NCBI GenBank assembly: GCA_964020975.1
Contig: OZ026624.1
Span: 73,550,571-73,614,570 of the forward strand
DNA length: 64,000 bases
From: Hermodice carunculata
Lineage: Eukaryota > Annelida > Polychaeta > Eunicida > Amphinomidae
Direction of reading: 5' to 3'
Within the stretch, counting starts at the first letter, position 1, and the number at the start of each line of letters is the position of its first letter. Below are positions 24,643-37,065 of the stretch, piece by piece. Both the position numbers and the translations under genes were made by a program. Under the pieces are notes generated by a model. It was not told where the DNA came from. It saw only the letters and a program-made list of their open reading frames with translations, and made no database searches.

Positions 24643-25837
24643 ATCAATAACAATAAACAAATAAACAAAATCTGACTGGTTTGTGTTTCTCCTTCTCTGC
24701 CCTTCTTAAAATGAGTCTGCATGATTGCATTATGTCTCCTGAATCATGAGTTTCTTTAAGTAAACGAAGTATATCCTGTTGGTTATTCCTAAAACACATT
24801 TTACAATTAGTCTCAATACATGTGGATACATAGGACATATCAAAACAGCTGTTTAATATGATTTTGTTTCAGTATGAGCCCTTTTAGGAATGGCATGTGC
24901 GTCTTATTTTTTCAACATCAAAGACAAGAAGAACCTTGGATGGAAATCGAATAATTCTACCTACATGACTTCAACTTCAATTATATAAATTTCATTTACG
25001 TGTATATCATTGTGTCGTTCTTAGAGTGGCACAACTTAATTATTTGTGTTAGGATGTTTACATGGGCAAGCAAAGTTCGCAAAAAAAAATTCAACTAGCT
25101 TCCAAGAAAAAGCTTCGTAGTTGCGATGATGATTTTGACGGCAATATTACCAAATGATCAGTGTAAAACATACTAATTTGGTGTGTTTTTACACCATCTG
25201 CATTCTGCATTCAGCTCTGCACGCTCGGTACATTAGAAAACGGTAATGAGTTTGGAATATATAGAGCTAAATTATATATGACTACTAATAAACGATCTGG
25301 ACATGATGACGCTGAGCCGAATAAAAAATATAATAGTGCCAGGGTATTAATTTATTTCAGTCAAGATGATTTACACTTCCAGATTATGAATCTAGGCCTT
25401 TAAAATTTAATTCACAAATTCCAGTAGGTTATCGAGTAAATGTAGCAGTGCCAGTAACAGACGTAAAATATCTTTAACCCTTTCCTCCTTGACTCCTAAA
25501 CTGGTCAGTTGTCAGATGTTCTTGCTGCCATGCTTTGACCAATTTCAGCGATAATGAAAACAACCTAAAAGAGAAAAGTAGATGAGACCTGTGGTGATAA
25601 CATGTCCCAGGCCCCAGCTTTTTTAGGCATGGGTAAATAACTTAGCCCCCGACCCATGCCAAGGAAAGTTGTTGCTTCAGTCTTAATTGGTCGGGGGGGG
25701 ATTAAATGCAAGTGTAGACATCATCATCTTCTATTCCACAAAATGTTTGACAGAAACAAAAAAAAAAAAAAACAAACCAAAAAAAAAAAAAAAACAAAAA
25801 AACAAAAAAAAAAAAAAAAAACAAAAAAAAAAAAAAC

Positions 25838-26037
25838 TACAAGACGGATGGAACTATTAATTCTTTAAATGAAAGAATCTGTTGCAGCAAGATAGAGCTA
25901 TCTGGTAACTGGAACAACCAAACCGATATTAAAAGTCAACAAAAGCCAGTCTTTACTACAACTGTGCTTCTGTACATTCTCGGCTCTTCCATTCGGCTTG
26001 AATAATGCACTATGTAAATTTCAAAATCGAGTCTTTG
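25838..26037 (+). mobile_element. Ty3/Gypsy-like reverse-transcriptase fossil, unit 3
   Basis: Duplicate of the unit 1 fossil in the third copy. The poly(A)-rich tract before it has extra C interruptions compared with units 1 and 2. Confidence 0.6.
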
Positions 26038-27504
26038 TGTTTACTATATTAACACCAATCTAAGATGATGTTACCACATATATAGAAAGACATTTTGGCA
26101 AGGTAAATGTAAATTGAACCAAATATTAGGATTTGGTACAAAGCCATATTAATGCTACACTTTCAGATGTGGATCCCCTCCCCAACCCCCAAACTTGTCT
26201 TTGTGGTTCCTAAAGAGGGCATCTCCACAAATGTTAATATAAAGTAAATATTGGTCTCTCCCTAAAATGTAAGACGCGTAAGAAGATTAATTGGCGTAGG
26301 ATCTAGCAAACGGAGGTTTATATCATTTGAAATAGTGAACACAGCTGTACCATGCATAAATTGATCACGAAGGGTGTCTGTTCAGCTGGTCAGAGGAAAG
26401 CCAAGCTGTCTTTGCACAACTCAGAGTACACATTCCAGGCGTCCCCTCCTGGCTTAACCAGATATTGCACTGCCTATAGTCTCGGACTTTGGTGGAAAAG
26501 CAAGACTATACCGTTCAGCTGCTGTGGTTACTCTCTGCTATAAAACCAAACAAGTGGACAGACACTTTGCTCCATTAAACAATATTCGATCACTTTGCCT
26601 TCCCAGGTGGAACAGACTGTTGTCAAGTAGTTATTTATGTTTAGCTTTCAAGAGCTGTTTTATAGGAAAGTATCTATGAGGAGATAAACCAAACATGGAA
26701 GAACCTAGACGAGTTACATATATACCCATTTACCTATTAGTGATATGAGATCCACACAATATAATACACATTGTCAGCCACGGACACCTGTGCTCAATAA
26801 TTCTTGCTTTCCCTGTACAATATGTATCTGGAAAAGATACCTTTAAATGTCGGGCAGGTAGAATACATTTCAAGATTTGCAAAAGTGTACAAATACAAAT
26901 TTCATTTCTTTGAAGAAAAAAACCTGTGGCAGTTTTTGACTTTATGATGAGATCCACAGGATTTGGTGGAAATGGTGTTGAGATTCTTTTAGAGCATCAA
27001 TTAGGTTTAACGTAGCTCACCCTACTCTTTCGTCTTGGGTATCCTAATTGTCAAAACACTTCTAGTTTATCGGCTTATGCCACAAATCTGTTACTGTATT
27101 TGTATTTAAATCTTTCTTGCTTGTTTTGAATAAATATGTGTTGTCTTATCCACTACCTTTTATACCTTCTATATGCCCATCTGTACCACAGGGGTAGTTC
27201 AAACGGTTTCCTCCACTGTCGCTTAATTGTTCTTCCCGGAAATATATTGAAAGCAAAGTCAAAATATCAAGTTCATCGGCTGAATCCAAGTTACTTTCCT
27301 CAGATAACACAACTCATTAAAGTGATGCCTGTTCCAAATTGTTAAAATTTAGCAAAATACGACATGTCAATTGATAACTCGGTTAACGATCCTCAAATGT
27401 ATGTATATATTCAGAAACCAAGTGCAAATTTTGTTGAGATATTGTGCCTTAAATTTGATCGTAAAATATCATGATAATTAGGAAAATATTCCATTAACCA
27501 CAAA

Positions 27505-28212
27505 ATGGTATTACACCTGCTGTTGTTATCAATATTCGTTCTCATTGTTGCCAACACAAGTCAACTTAGGACCACTGAACACCAGCGAGCTTGCACTCTA
27601 CCCAAGGAGAACATGTGTGCGTGGTTTCAATTTTCAGATTAAATGTTCGCTGAACCACCCCAAAGTACTCACATACTAAAAATAGGTGTAGTTATGTTTT
27701 AATTTTAACATCCCGCTAATAAAATATATGTCATAAAAGAAAGGAGGGGGAGGGGGGAGTATAAGAAAAGCACGCCTGCGAGGAGGTGTCTTCAACACGG
27801 GCCGATGACATATGTTAACCTGTCGTATTCTGACTGGGACAGTTAATTTCATAGCAACTAAGTTGTTAAAATGAAGAGAAGTTGATAATCATCGATTGAT
27901 TTCTAAATGATTGATCCAAAGCATTTTAATGTAAATGGCCATCGACTGCCTCAGCATGATGTCAAGTTTCATAACTCAATATTACTCCCGAAATGAACAC
28001 TTAATATTGCCATTGGGATATTTAGACTCATGACACAATACTCTTTCATCACCACATAACCGTTGGCTAAACCAGAATTAAAGGCACTGTCCACATTCAG
28101 ATTTTGTCTGGTCATGCCAACTGTAAATGCATTCCACCTCATTTTCAACGTTACTCATCTCTCAGGTGCTAACAGAACTATAGAAAGAAAGGCAGATCAG
28201 CAAGACGGACAG
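27505..28212 (+). pseudogene. Candidate small secreted protein gene, copy 3, last exon missing
   Basis: Exons 1 (27505-27616) and 2 (28166-28212) match the other copies, with their splice sites kept. There is one C-for-T change in the pyrimidine tract before exon 2. The array ends at 28544, about ten bases before the expected exon 3, so the terminal coding exon, stop and polyadenylation signal are gone. It would be a truncated copy unless it splices to something in or beyond the adjacent gap. Confidence 0.5.
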
Positions 28213-28544
28213 GTAAAACCCAGATTATGTACCCGAGAACAAAAACTTACGGTTCGTGTGTTCCATCTACTCTTTCTGGTAATAACGTCAAATACATCCT
28301 GATAGCATTATAGATATGAGAATGAGGACGTCAATTCGGAAACAATGAGTTTTGTACGCCAAAATGCTTCAAACTGATATCAAAAGGTGATGGGAGTGCA
28401 GTGTATTATTCGTTTACAAAATATTGTATATTTTATTCCTTTTTTATATTTTTTGTTTACTATCCTGTTATTTTGTCACTTTTTATCATCAAGCGTTTCC
28501 ATGGTTATCAGGATTACATTAAAATGCCTTTTAATTTCGTAATT

Positions 28545-28800
28545 GGAAGCGAACAACCTGAAAGTCCATGATATCAAAGAAATGAAATTGGATTTTCAAA
28601 TATGGGGAATTCCTAACACGTATATCTATCTTGAATCGCGCTTACATATTTACTTCGCTCACACTGAAAATAAGTTCATCGAAATCAAATGACAATTAAT
28701 AACATAAATTTTAGATAATTAATATTGTATTAAATCTCTGACTCACAAAATTGCAGTGCAATATACGAAATGTGAAGTTCATATTTATTAGATTTCTGAA
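28545..28800. other. Unique flank between the array and the gap
   Basis: AT-rich, with no recognised feature apart from the TATCAAAGAAATG shared with the missing part of the unit. Confidence 0.6.
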
Positions 28801-29000
28801 NNNNNNNNNNNNNNNNNNNNNNNNNNNNNNNNNNNNNNNNNNNNNNNNNNNNNNNNNNNNNNNNNNNNNNNNNNNNNNNNNNNNNNNNNNNNNNNNNNNN
28901 NNNNNNNNNNNNNNNNNNNNNNNNNNNNNNNNNNNNNNNNNNNNNNNNNNNNNNNNNNNNNNNNNNNNNNNNNNNNNNNNNNNNNNNNNNNNNNNNNNNN
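28801..29000. other. Assembly gap (200 N)
   Basis: A run of exactly 200 N bases, typical of a fixed-size scaffold gap. Its true length is unknown. Open frames crossing it are meaningless. Confidence 0.99.
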
Positions 29001-29564
29001 TTTGTCCGGTAACAGCTGAATTTATTTGTGGGATGTCACTGTCCACAAAGCTTTTTTGACAAAGAAACTGAGAGGAAAATTATCTGTCTCCTCAAAAATA
29101 AGCCTGATATAACTTGAAGTGTCCTCTCAGCTGTATGTTGTCCATTAATATGAAGAGTCGGAGTTGCGGATCATACATCCAGGTCTTGTATTGTCCGGAA
29201 ATTTCAATCCCATGACGCTGCAACTCAAACACCGGGAAACTTAGTATCGGAACTTCATAAACCAATTATTATAAATGTGATATCCACATTACACGTCTCA
29301 GTATACATGAGTCGAACTCACATTCCTAATAATTCATTCATACAAAGGAAAATGTTTCGTCTAATATTCAGTAGAATAATGTCTGTATTATGCATATCGA
29401 AAGCGAGAGAGAAAACTATATATAAGTATATGACTTAATTCTAAATAAATATGAGACACGATGGTGAATGCCACCGCATTACAAAGTTATACTCTGATAA
29501 GTTTCAAAGGTTATCATTAAACGCATTTTTATCACTTCATCACTTTATAATCAGCCGTGCAACC
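29001..29564. other. Unassigned AT-rich sequence
   Basis: No recognisable gene or repeat. Confidence 0.5.
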
Positions 29565-29662
29565 ATATAATAATATTACAATAACATGATTTTGGAGGGC
29601 GTTACACTTTTTTAAAAAAGTGTTACACCCGACACAATCATGTTATTACTATTATTACTACT
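29565..29662. repeat. Compact palindrome (possible small MITE)
   Basis: A near-perfect inverted repeat with arms of about 49 bases meeting at TTTTTTAAAAAA (centre 29613/29614). The strongest blocks are AATAACATGAT with its complement ATCATGTTATT, and ACACTTTTTT with AAAAAAGTGT. The outer ends continue into AT-rich partly matching sequence. There is almost no loop, so it would extrude as a hairpin. It is consistent with a very short foldback transposon remnant. Confidence 0.8.
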
Positions 29663-30284
29663 TCTTACAAAAATAGCGGGCCACTAATGCATTAGCATGG
29701 GTCGAATTGGTAGTGCATAGTGTTCCGGGGTTTTACCGTGTGAGCAAATCGAACTAATCTGCTAGAGAACGTCCTACTAAGTGGTAACAATACATGGTGA
29801 CAATAATGCATAGAAATAATCGACGTGGCTGACATACATAATTGTATTACGTTCTTGTACAATTTTAACCTTGACTGGAACCCGACAAAGGTCATTCGCA
29901 GAGTTGACAATTTATGCAGACACGAACTTGGCATAATGGAACATGAGAACTCTTCTTATGTTTTTACGCCTATCCCATGAACATTATTATAACATTCTTT
30001 TAAACATCTGCCTACAGACAATCCAATTGAGCCTTATTGCAGAACACCACGAGAAAATGAATTCAAGTTACCCCTGGGACCAAACGCACCGTCAATCTAA
30101 CAATTTGGAAAATGGAGGAATAAATTAAAAATGTGGACAGAATCATCACGTCCACCCAGCAAAGATCCCCCAAGTTTGATCCTTTTCAGGTACAGGTACA
30201 CAATATTATCACCTGATTCACATTGTAAAAAATAATTGCAAACAGCAAATTGTTTAAAAATTGTTTAAAAGTAAAAAAAATCAC

Positions 30285-30960
30285 CGGACTATTTGAACCA
30301 ACTTAGTAGACATCCACCCGAGGTACATTGTCACGAAGTTTGAAGTGAATCTGGATAGCAGTTATGTAGAAAAGTCGAAAATGTGAATTAGCATTAGAGT
30401 GGCCATTGACTGGCATAGTAATCTATAGGAAGGCACATTAACCGATAAGAATCCGAATTGAATTAATCGTAAAAAAAATGAGGAATCCACAGCAGTGCCA
30501 CCTAGTGAACAGCTTTGTTTGACCTTTTCACAAGGAGCATATCCACAATGTTTCAGCTAAATCTGAGTGATGATTCGGGAGAAAAAGTCGGAAATAGTGA
30601 AAGCATACAAAAAACCATAAAAAAATAGAAACAAGTTGCAGGGCCACATGATAAACAAATTTAGAACCAGGAGTCCCTGGAAGTGTTCCTGTGTGATATC
30701 AAAGCAATTGGGCAATCGGTCTTGGAGCAGATTTTTTTAAGATTTGCCCCAAAAATTAACTAAATAAATCAATAAAAAAATCCAGTAAATCATTAGAGCG
30801 TGACCATTTGAACAAATTCTGTAGAGACCCACCCCAGGTACATTGCCATCAAGTTTGAAGTTAATCTGGATGACGGTTTTGGAGAAGAGGTTTTAAATGT
30901 GAAGTGTGAACGGAAGGACGAAGGACACACGGACGACTGAGCCTCCTTAAAACACAGCCT
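30285..30960 (+). repeat. Interspersed-repeat cluster with two related 3' modules
   Basis: Two diverged copies of the same module lie about 508 bases apart, at 30285-30400 and 30793-30960. Both read roughly TTTGAACAAAYTTAGTAGA, then CCACCC, AGGTACATTG, AAGTTTGAAGT and AATCTGGAT. The second copy ends with a GGAC-rich stretch (GGACGAAGGACACACGGACG). Between them are similar 'GGAGAAAAAGTCGGAAATAGTGAA' style segments. This type of module is common at the 3' ends of SINE/RTE-like repeats of marine invertebrates, which I state from general familiarity and not from a search. Confidence 0.5.
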
Positions 30961-31227
30961 GACTAGCAAGTCAGCTGGGCAGGCTAAAGTCTAGGAACAA
31001 ACTGTAAACTGTTTTTATTTTGGGGGGCAAATCTGACTCTGTGGATATGGTCTTTGCGAATGGGGAAGTGTACACGTCCATAATATCCATGCGTTTAGAA
31101 CTCTGCTGATATGCACCAGGGGTAAACAATATTCTTACCATGCTACGGTTCGATAAATCTACTACATTGGAAAATGTGACTCTCCAATTAAAAAAAATAA
31201 ACCTTTGCCACAATAGAGGATTTACTG

Positions 31228-31249
31228 ATATATATATATATGTATATAC

Positions 31250-31337
<88 letters not shown>

Positions 31338-31342
31338 ATATG
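31228..31342. repeat. (TA)n microsatellite
   Basis: About 110 bases of TA dinucleotide with occasional TG and TTTA interruptions. Tyr/Ile open frames through it are repeat artefacts. Confidence 0.97.
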
Positions 31343-31371
31343 TATAGAAGTGTATCAGATATCCCACGGAA

Positions 31372-31541
31372 GTCATATATTACAAGCACGGACAGGAAAT
31401 GAAGACGCAAATACAGAGCATGTAGTCCACATTTTGCAGCAATGTGACGACCTGAAACAAAGGTCTAGAGTATCAAAGTGCACTCTCACACCAGAGGATT
31501 TGCACGTGGGGCACGTAGTACATCCACGTGAATACAGTTAG
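31372..31541 (+). mobile_element. Possible LINE C-terminal fragment
   Basis: Downstream of the TA tract the frame reads [19 protein letters not shown]. This resembles the C-terminal 'RTG ... T-x-EH-I/L-L-x-C' block seen after many LINE reverse transcriptases. Nothing else of the element is visible, so the call is weak. Confidence 0.3.
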
Positions 31542-33423
31542 TTTTGTTTTACAAACATACTTTTTTCCTCAAACATAAAAAGGTATCAATTCTACCGAAC
31601 TCGTACACTTACTCCCATGCAGACCATTATTGGCCTATTTGTCAAACAGGAGACGTCGTTTTGGATTGTGCCTCGATTGAAATCTATCAAAAGACTCCTA
31701 TGTTTATGCAATGCACAAAATAAGCCACAAAAATGGAAGTTTACCGAGCTGGGTCAAGAAATTTTGGACAGAAAGGGCGCTTTGAGAGGCGAGGGGTCTC
31801 GAGGGCTGGGGAGGTCCGCGGCAGAATTCCTGGTAAGGGTCCAAGGGTGCGAATTCACTGGGACGCTCCTGGATTTTAAACAAATATGGATACAATTCAA
31901 ACAGATTTGGGGAGCCTTACAAGAACCATGAAGTAAAGGCCTGAATTGAGAGGAATTTTAGTCTGTATGAGATGAAAGGGGGATCTCCGGCAGCCCCATC
32001 TCCACCCCCACCCCCGAATCCGCCAGTGGTTCACAAGTGAGGTTTCAACTCCTGCTCTGCACTTATTCCATTCAAGAACAAATTCACTGCGACTATTAAA
32101 GACACAAACCTTATCCGCCAAAACTTCTGGGACGACCCTCCGTCGCTGCTGCGGTCCTATTATTATAATTTGGTTCGGTATACTTACATCAGCATTCTGC
32201 TCACATGTTAGTCCTTCATCAATCGTGCATCCGCCAGCCAAGCGTCCCAGAATTATAGGACGATTTATCGTGGGCATGCTAATGTCTCAGGCTACGTGAT
32301 GATCAAACCAGTCACCTGAAGCTTGAGTGCCGAGATTGCAACATTAGTAAAAGCGCACTACTTGGGGGCACAGCTAAGACTTTTACTTGAAAAAATGCAT
32401 GATGATATGGAGAGATAGTATGAATACCAGTGACATTTACCTTGCCAAAGGGGAGTATTTCTAATACAAGCGAAGCAGAAAACATTTCAGGTAAGGTACG
32501 TTTCGGTTTGTTTTAGGTATAATGAGACCGCACAGTGGACACTTAAGTTGCATACCATCTACAAAAACACTTATACACATTATTCCAAATGAGCTGCATA
32601 TAGTCTAATAGATATGTTATAGTATTGTGGCAGAAATTAGAAAAAAAAACACGCTGGCTTTTTTCCTACTAAAAAGTTCTGACATTGGTCTTGCTATATG
32701 TAACATTAATTCCCTGCTCTAATACAAGGCAACATTGCCCGACTGAATATTTCAAGCATCAGGTAAATGAAACGAATATTTTCCTCATTCTTCTGTGAGA
32801 CATGGGACTTACATATTATTGGACAGTTTCAACAAATTGGCTAAATGGAGACTTCTCCACATGCTATTTTTATCTGTGCCGTAATTTGTTATTCATTTGA
32901 ATCATGTGTCGAGCAATATTATCCCAATTCATGTTATTCAAGAGACTCAGTTGACCCGACAGCATTCTTACTCATAAATAAATGAACTAAACAGCGCCTT
33001 TTGCCTTATTTTGATTCCCTATGATTATGGTGTCCCACATTGTAATAAATCCATGATGGATATACATTTCCCAACTTAAATTGTTGTTTCGTGAGACAGA
33101 AGTGGTTGTCGAAAAAAATCACATTTTCAGCGTGAGAAACATTATTGAGACATTCACGAAAACACCTCTTCCTCTACTTTCTAATTACTTACAGCAATCT
33201 TAGTATATTCTCTCTGAAAAAATCAGCCCTTCTCTCACTCTCTTCTGAGTTAGTATATTCCCATCGCTTAGGAAAGACACAGGATAATTCTCTATTGCAA
33301 AAACTCCTGTTAGTGGAGATAATATATCTTTTTTGGGAAGTGGCCTTCATCATATAAAATGCATTCATTAAGACGGTGACAGTGCTAGGTTGATCGTGCA
33401 TGCAGAGACTGGAAATTACTAGG

Positions 33424-33430
<7 letters not shown>
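31542..33430. other. Unassigned sequence
   Basis: A 104-codon plus-strand frame (31617-31931) and a 126-codon minus-strand frame (31897-32277) are open, but neither shows a motif I recognise. Confidence 0.4.

Positions 33431-33482
<52 letters not shown>
33431..33482. repeat. (GT)n microsatellite
   Basis: 26 uninterrupted GT repeats. Confidence 0.98.
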
Positions 33483-33484
<2 letters not shown>

Positions 33485-33758
33485 TGGAGGGGGCGTACTA
33501 GTGCGCATATGTGTGTACCTGTTGCAGACCATGGCCAAAGTACATCGCTGCCAAGCTAACAGAGTTTGCATTCAATGGTTTTGGAGAATGGAATATCCTT
33601 TGTGCACTTGTATTTACATATATTTACATTTGTAACCTTAGCTTACTTATATTCGTATAAATCATAACAAAATTGCCAAAAACCATTAAAATCAGGAAAA
33701 ATAAAGGTGCCAACCAGTCAGCACTTTTCACGCACACATAGCCAAGGTACTACTAGTA

Positions 33759-33848
33759 GTAGTTTATTGGCATAATTTGTCTATCACAGTAGTCTACTGA
33801 CATAATATGTACAACATGGTAGTTTATTGACATAATTTGTCCAACATA
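33759..33848. repeat. 30-bp minisatellite, three copies
   Basis: Three head-to-tail 30-base units with consensus GTAGTTTATTGACATAATTT and GTCCAACATG. Copies differ at a few positions. Because 30 is a multiple of three, the minus-strand translation shows a 10-residue repeat (QIMSINYHVV), which is a by-product. Confidence 0.9.
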
Positions 33849-33945
33849 ATACAAAAGTGGTGGGAATATCAAAAGATCCCAGTTTGGTACATTCCTAAGA
33901 ACTATGATGATATATTCGACAGCGATTTTGGAGAACTCAGAAATT

Positions 33946-34070
<125 letters not shown>

Positions 34071-36753
34071 AATGCGATGATTTAAGCTTGGAACATCACC
34101 TGATGCAAAAACTATGACCTAGACTTACAACGGATATTTTTTTAATTTGAAGAGCACTTTAGGACAAGAAACATTTTAAGTTTTTTTACATTACGTGCAA
34201 AAAACTTCACAAGATCAGTTGAACAAACTAGTAGGTTGAGACTCATCAAAGGTATCTTTCAGGACGATCCAACCAGAAAATTATTGAAAAGGCATGTGCT
34301 TTTTGACATACGTCAGACACCAGAGGACTTGACCTCCTGTAAGCTTCGAAAACTGATAAGAAGCTGGACTTAATTCAAAACTCGGACGTAAGCTGGGATG
34401 CAACAAGGTGGTTGTAATAGCTAAAATTCTCTTCCGGGGAATTTCAAAGCAGTTAATTTTTGGTACATGTTTCCAACACGTAGCCTTTCAATATTATCCT
34501 TCTTCTTTGAAATACTTCTAAAGAAAATCCCGAGAGGCTGTTTGTATTAATTAGGCAAATAACCTGTTGATTGCACGGACAATGATAAGATTTGCGAAAG
34601 TTCAGCTTTTCAGATGTCTGTTCAGTCCGTAATTAAAATGACCCTGCTGCCATCTTTCGTCTTTGATCTGACGTACTGTCACTGTGGTGTGCCATACGGT
34701 GATACCGCAGAAAAAGTACTTGCCGGCAAACTTATTTCGGAGCAACAGATGTCTAGCCCATCAGAAGAGATGATTTTGATTGGTGTTCAACTGTGACCGA
34801 ATATAACCACTTGGACCTGGTTTGTGAGCTAACAGGTCATGTCGACGAATGTAAACCAAATGATATGCAATTTAAACTGCATAAGCGATTAATTAACGAA
34901 TCGGCCTGTTCCACAAGTGTTTGAATAAAAAATGTTCAAACCAAACTACATGAAAGCATGCGTGACACAAAATATATATGTTCATGGTAAGAGATGTGAA
35001 AATTTAAAAGCATCGTTATAGTGTGCACACGTGGAGAATATTCATGGTCGCTATGTACAAGTGACCTGGATATTTTGCAAATTTATGTGAAGACTCTGAA
35101 TTCAGCAAATGATCAACCCCTATTATATAGGCAGGCACAGAGCAATCAGTGCCTCACAGCAAAGAGCAGCTTCACTAACAGCTCCTGTGAAGGGAAGACT
35201 TGTTTTTCCTAATCTATGGAGCCGGGAAGTCAAATTATCGGCCAAAACGTTAAGGAGTATGTTGATTTCATGCAGATAAGATCAATTTGGGCTCTGTATG
35301 TAATCGAATGTATCAGTTATACGGTAATCAATAATGCATATCGAAAAATTCTTGTGGATAACGGTACCATTTATAATTCCATCATAAACAGTTGTGTGAG
35401 GTTTGTAAATGGTAACATAATTACCCGCCCCTGGGGAAATATCTTTGGTAACGACTTCAACTACCACAACTCGTTGTTAAGGGCCAATCTCAAATAAAGT
35501 TGGGGGAAAACGGGGTAAATTTTTACCCCTGTTCAATTATTTTGATCTTGACCATGTAAAATATCCATACATTACCCAAAATATTCAGTATTTTTATATG
35601 AGGGAATCAGTATGCCAGCGCTTAGTCGGTTACTTACTTCAGATGGTAAAAGTTAGAAAGATGGAGACTATCACAATCTGTGGAAAATGGGGCCCAATGT
35701 GCCCAAGCTTCATTGTAAGGTACAGTGAGCATTCATTGAACGCCCCCTGTCCACTCTTTCCTAGTGTAAAGACCAGAATTTACAATATTTGTACAGTCAG
35801 AACGTGTCTTAGGTTCCTTGAGGGAAGCCTTTCCAGAAGAGCCTAACAATGTAGTGAAGGTGTAAATATATTTTTTTCAATATAGCATGCTTTACTTGCC
35901 CCCCCCCCAAAGGTGAGCCTTTTCACATCTTTAACATTTGACATCATACGGTAAATCTACCTTAAGTTTTTGAGTCCAATACAGTATTCCCAAAACTTTT
36001 TGTTCTACCACTTTACCGTAAAATGCTCCGGCATACCCAGCTGAAGACCATCCAGACATCTTGAGGATACCTTCCACAGACATATTTCAAGTGCATCCAA
36101 GCATGAAAGTGCACGCATACCGTCCGCTTTGGTCATAATTAAGTTCAGCCATCTGGCTATTGTATCTCTCAACATTGTTTGCATTTGCTTAAGCGGTTGC
36201 TCAAGCTAAAATCAGTGCTAGGGGAATCACCGCTTCAGCTCTGTCCGAGCGATGTGTAGGCTAGGATAGGCCCGTGTTCAGTGGGCACACTTAACTACCT
36301 CTTGCATAATTAACATTCGACGCAGAATGAATAGCCTTGTCCCGCTGACAGCTGCTAGAGACAGTTGTTTCACAATGGGTAAATGTATATACAAGTAGCA
36401 AAACTGAGGGGCTAGTTTGGTACACAACACATTGTGTAGGTCACACTTTTACAGCAACCAAAATTGTGACATTTAGAAAGAGGTTACCTATGAGGAAGTG
36501 TATCTTCGTCTGTTCTCTATAATTAGGATATTATGAGCTATTAAAAGGTTAATTTGATTACTACTGAAAAAAAAGACATTTCTGTTTATCACAAGTGATT
36601 TCAAAGGGGAACATTGAAAACAACAAAGCTAAAGGATTGATGATGGAGAAAAAGGAGAAGGCATGGGCCACTGTTAAGGGTCAGTTGAATAGCCGGCATG
36701 GCGTATTTAAGTGGAAAACCAAAAAGCTAGAACACTGCTGAAGAAATCTTAAG
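34071..36753. other. Unassigned sequence
   Basis: No gene is recognised. The stretch near 34200-34270 (TTGAACAAACTAGTAGGTTGAG) is distantly like the 30.3-30.9 kb repeat module. Confidence 0.4.
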
Positions 36754-36859
36754 TCAAAATCGAAAAAAAAAAACAAAAAACAAAAAAAATAGTGCAACAG
36801 AAAGAAGGCAAAAGAAGGAAATTGGCAATGGTGAAGTCGCTGCAGTATGAAACCAACCT

Positions 36860-37065
36860 CTAAATCGTTTTTTTTGTAATGCTTTCGCCTGATCATGAGA
36901 TGTAAAGTAATCTCTGTACAGTGATACAATGGCTCTAGAGCACCTACTTATGATCCTACTGACGGTAGATATAAGCAATCCAGAAAGATCAGCATCATCC
37001 CGTAGAAAAACCTTCATTTCCGATGTATTGCAAATTAATAAGCTCCTAGGTGGCGGGAGGTACAC
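36860..37065 (-). pseudogene. Possible TIR-domain fragment
   Basis: Minus-strand translation gives SEMKVFLRDDADLSG followed by IISRCSRAIVSLYRDYFTS. This resembles the middle of TIR domains (RD-x-x-x-G, then I-x-x-S-R-x-x-I-V-x-L-S-x-x-Y/F-x-x-S). The beginning and end of the domain are not visible, and the frame runs on into A-rich low-complexity sequence (36754-36790). It could be a decayed exon of a TIR-containing immune gene, or a chance resemblance. A 157-codon plus-strand frame overlaps it and has no motif. Confidence 0.25.

Larger units (their letters stand above)
23783..28544 (+). repeat. Tandem array unit 3, truncated (4762 bp)
   Basis: Third direct copy, nearly identical to units 1 and 2 until it stops after TTTCGTAATT at 28544. 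The last 691 bases of the unit are missing, including the final exon of the candidate gene. The flank beyond the break is unrelated except for a shared TATCAAAGAAATG at almost the same distance, and a 200-N gap starts 256 bases later. Confidence 0.95.

Noticed and set aside
12891-28544. CRISPR-like or satellite array
   Set aside because: The units are 5.4 kb, direct and gene-bearing, in a eukaryotic context; this is a segmental tandem duplication.
28711-29059. Open frames spanning the N run
   Set aside because: They exist only because N bases contain no stop codons.
31140-31376. Tyr-Ile repeat frames
   Set aside because: Produced by the TA microsatellite.
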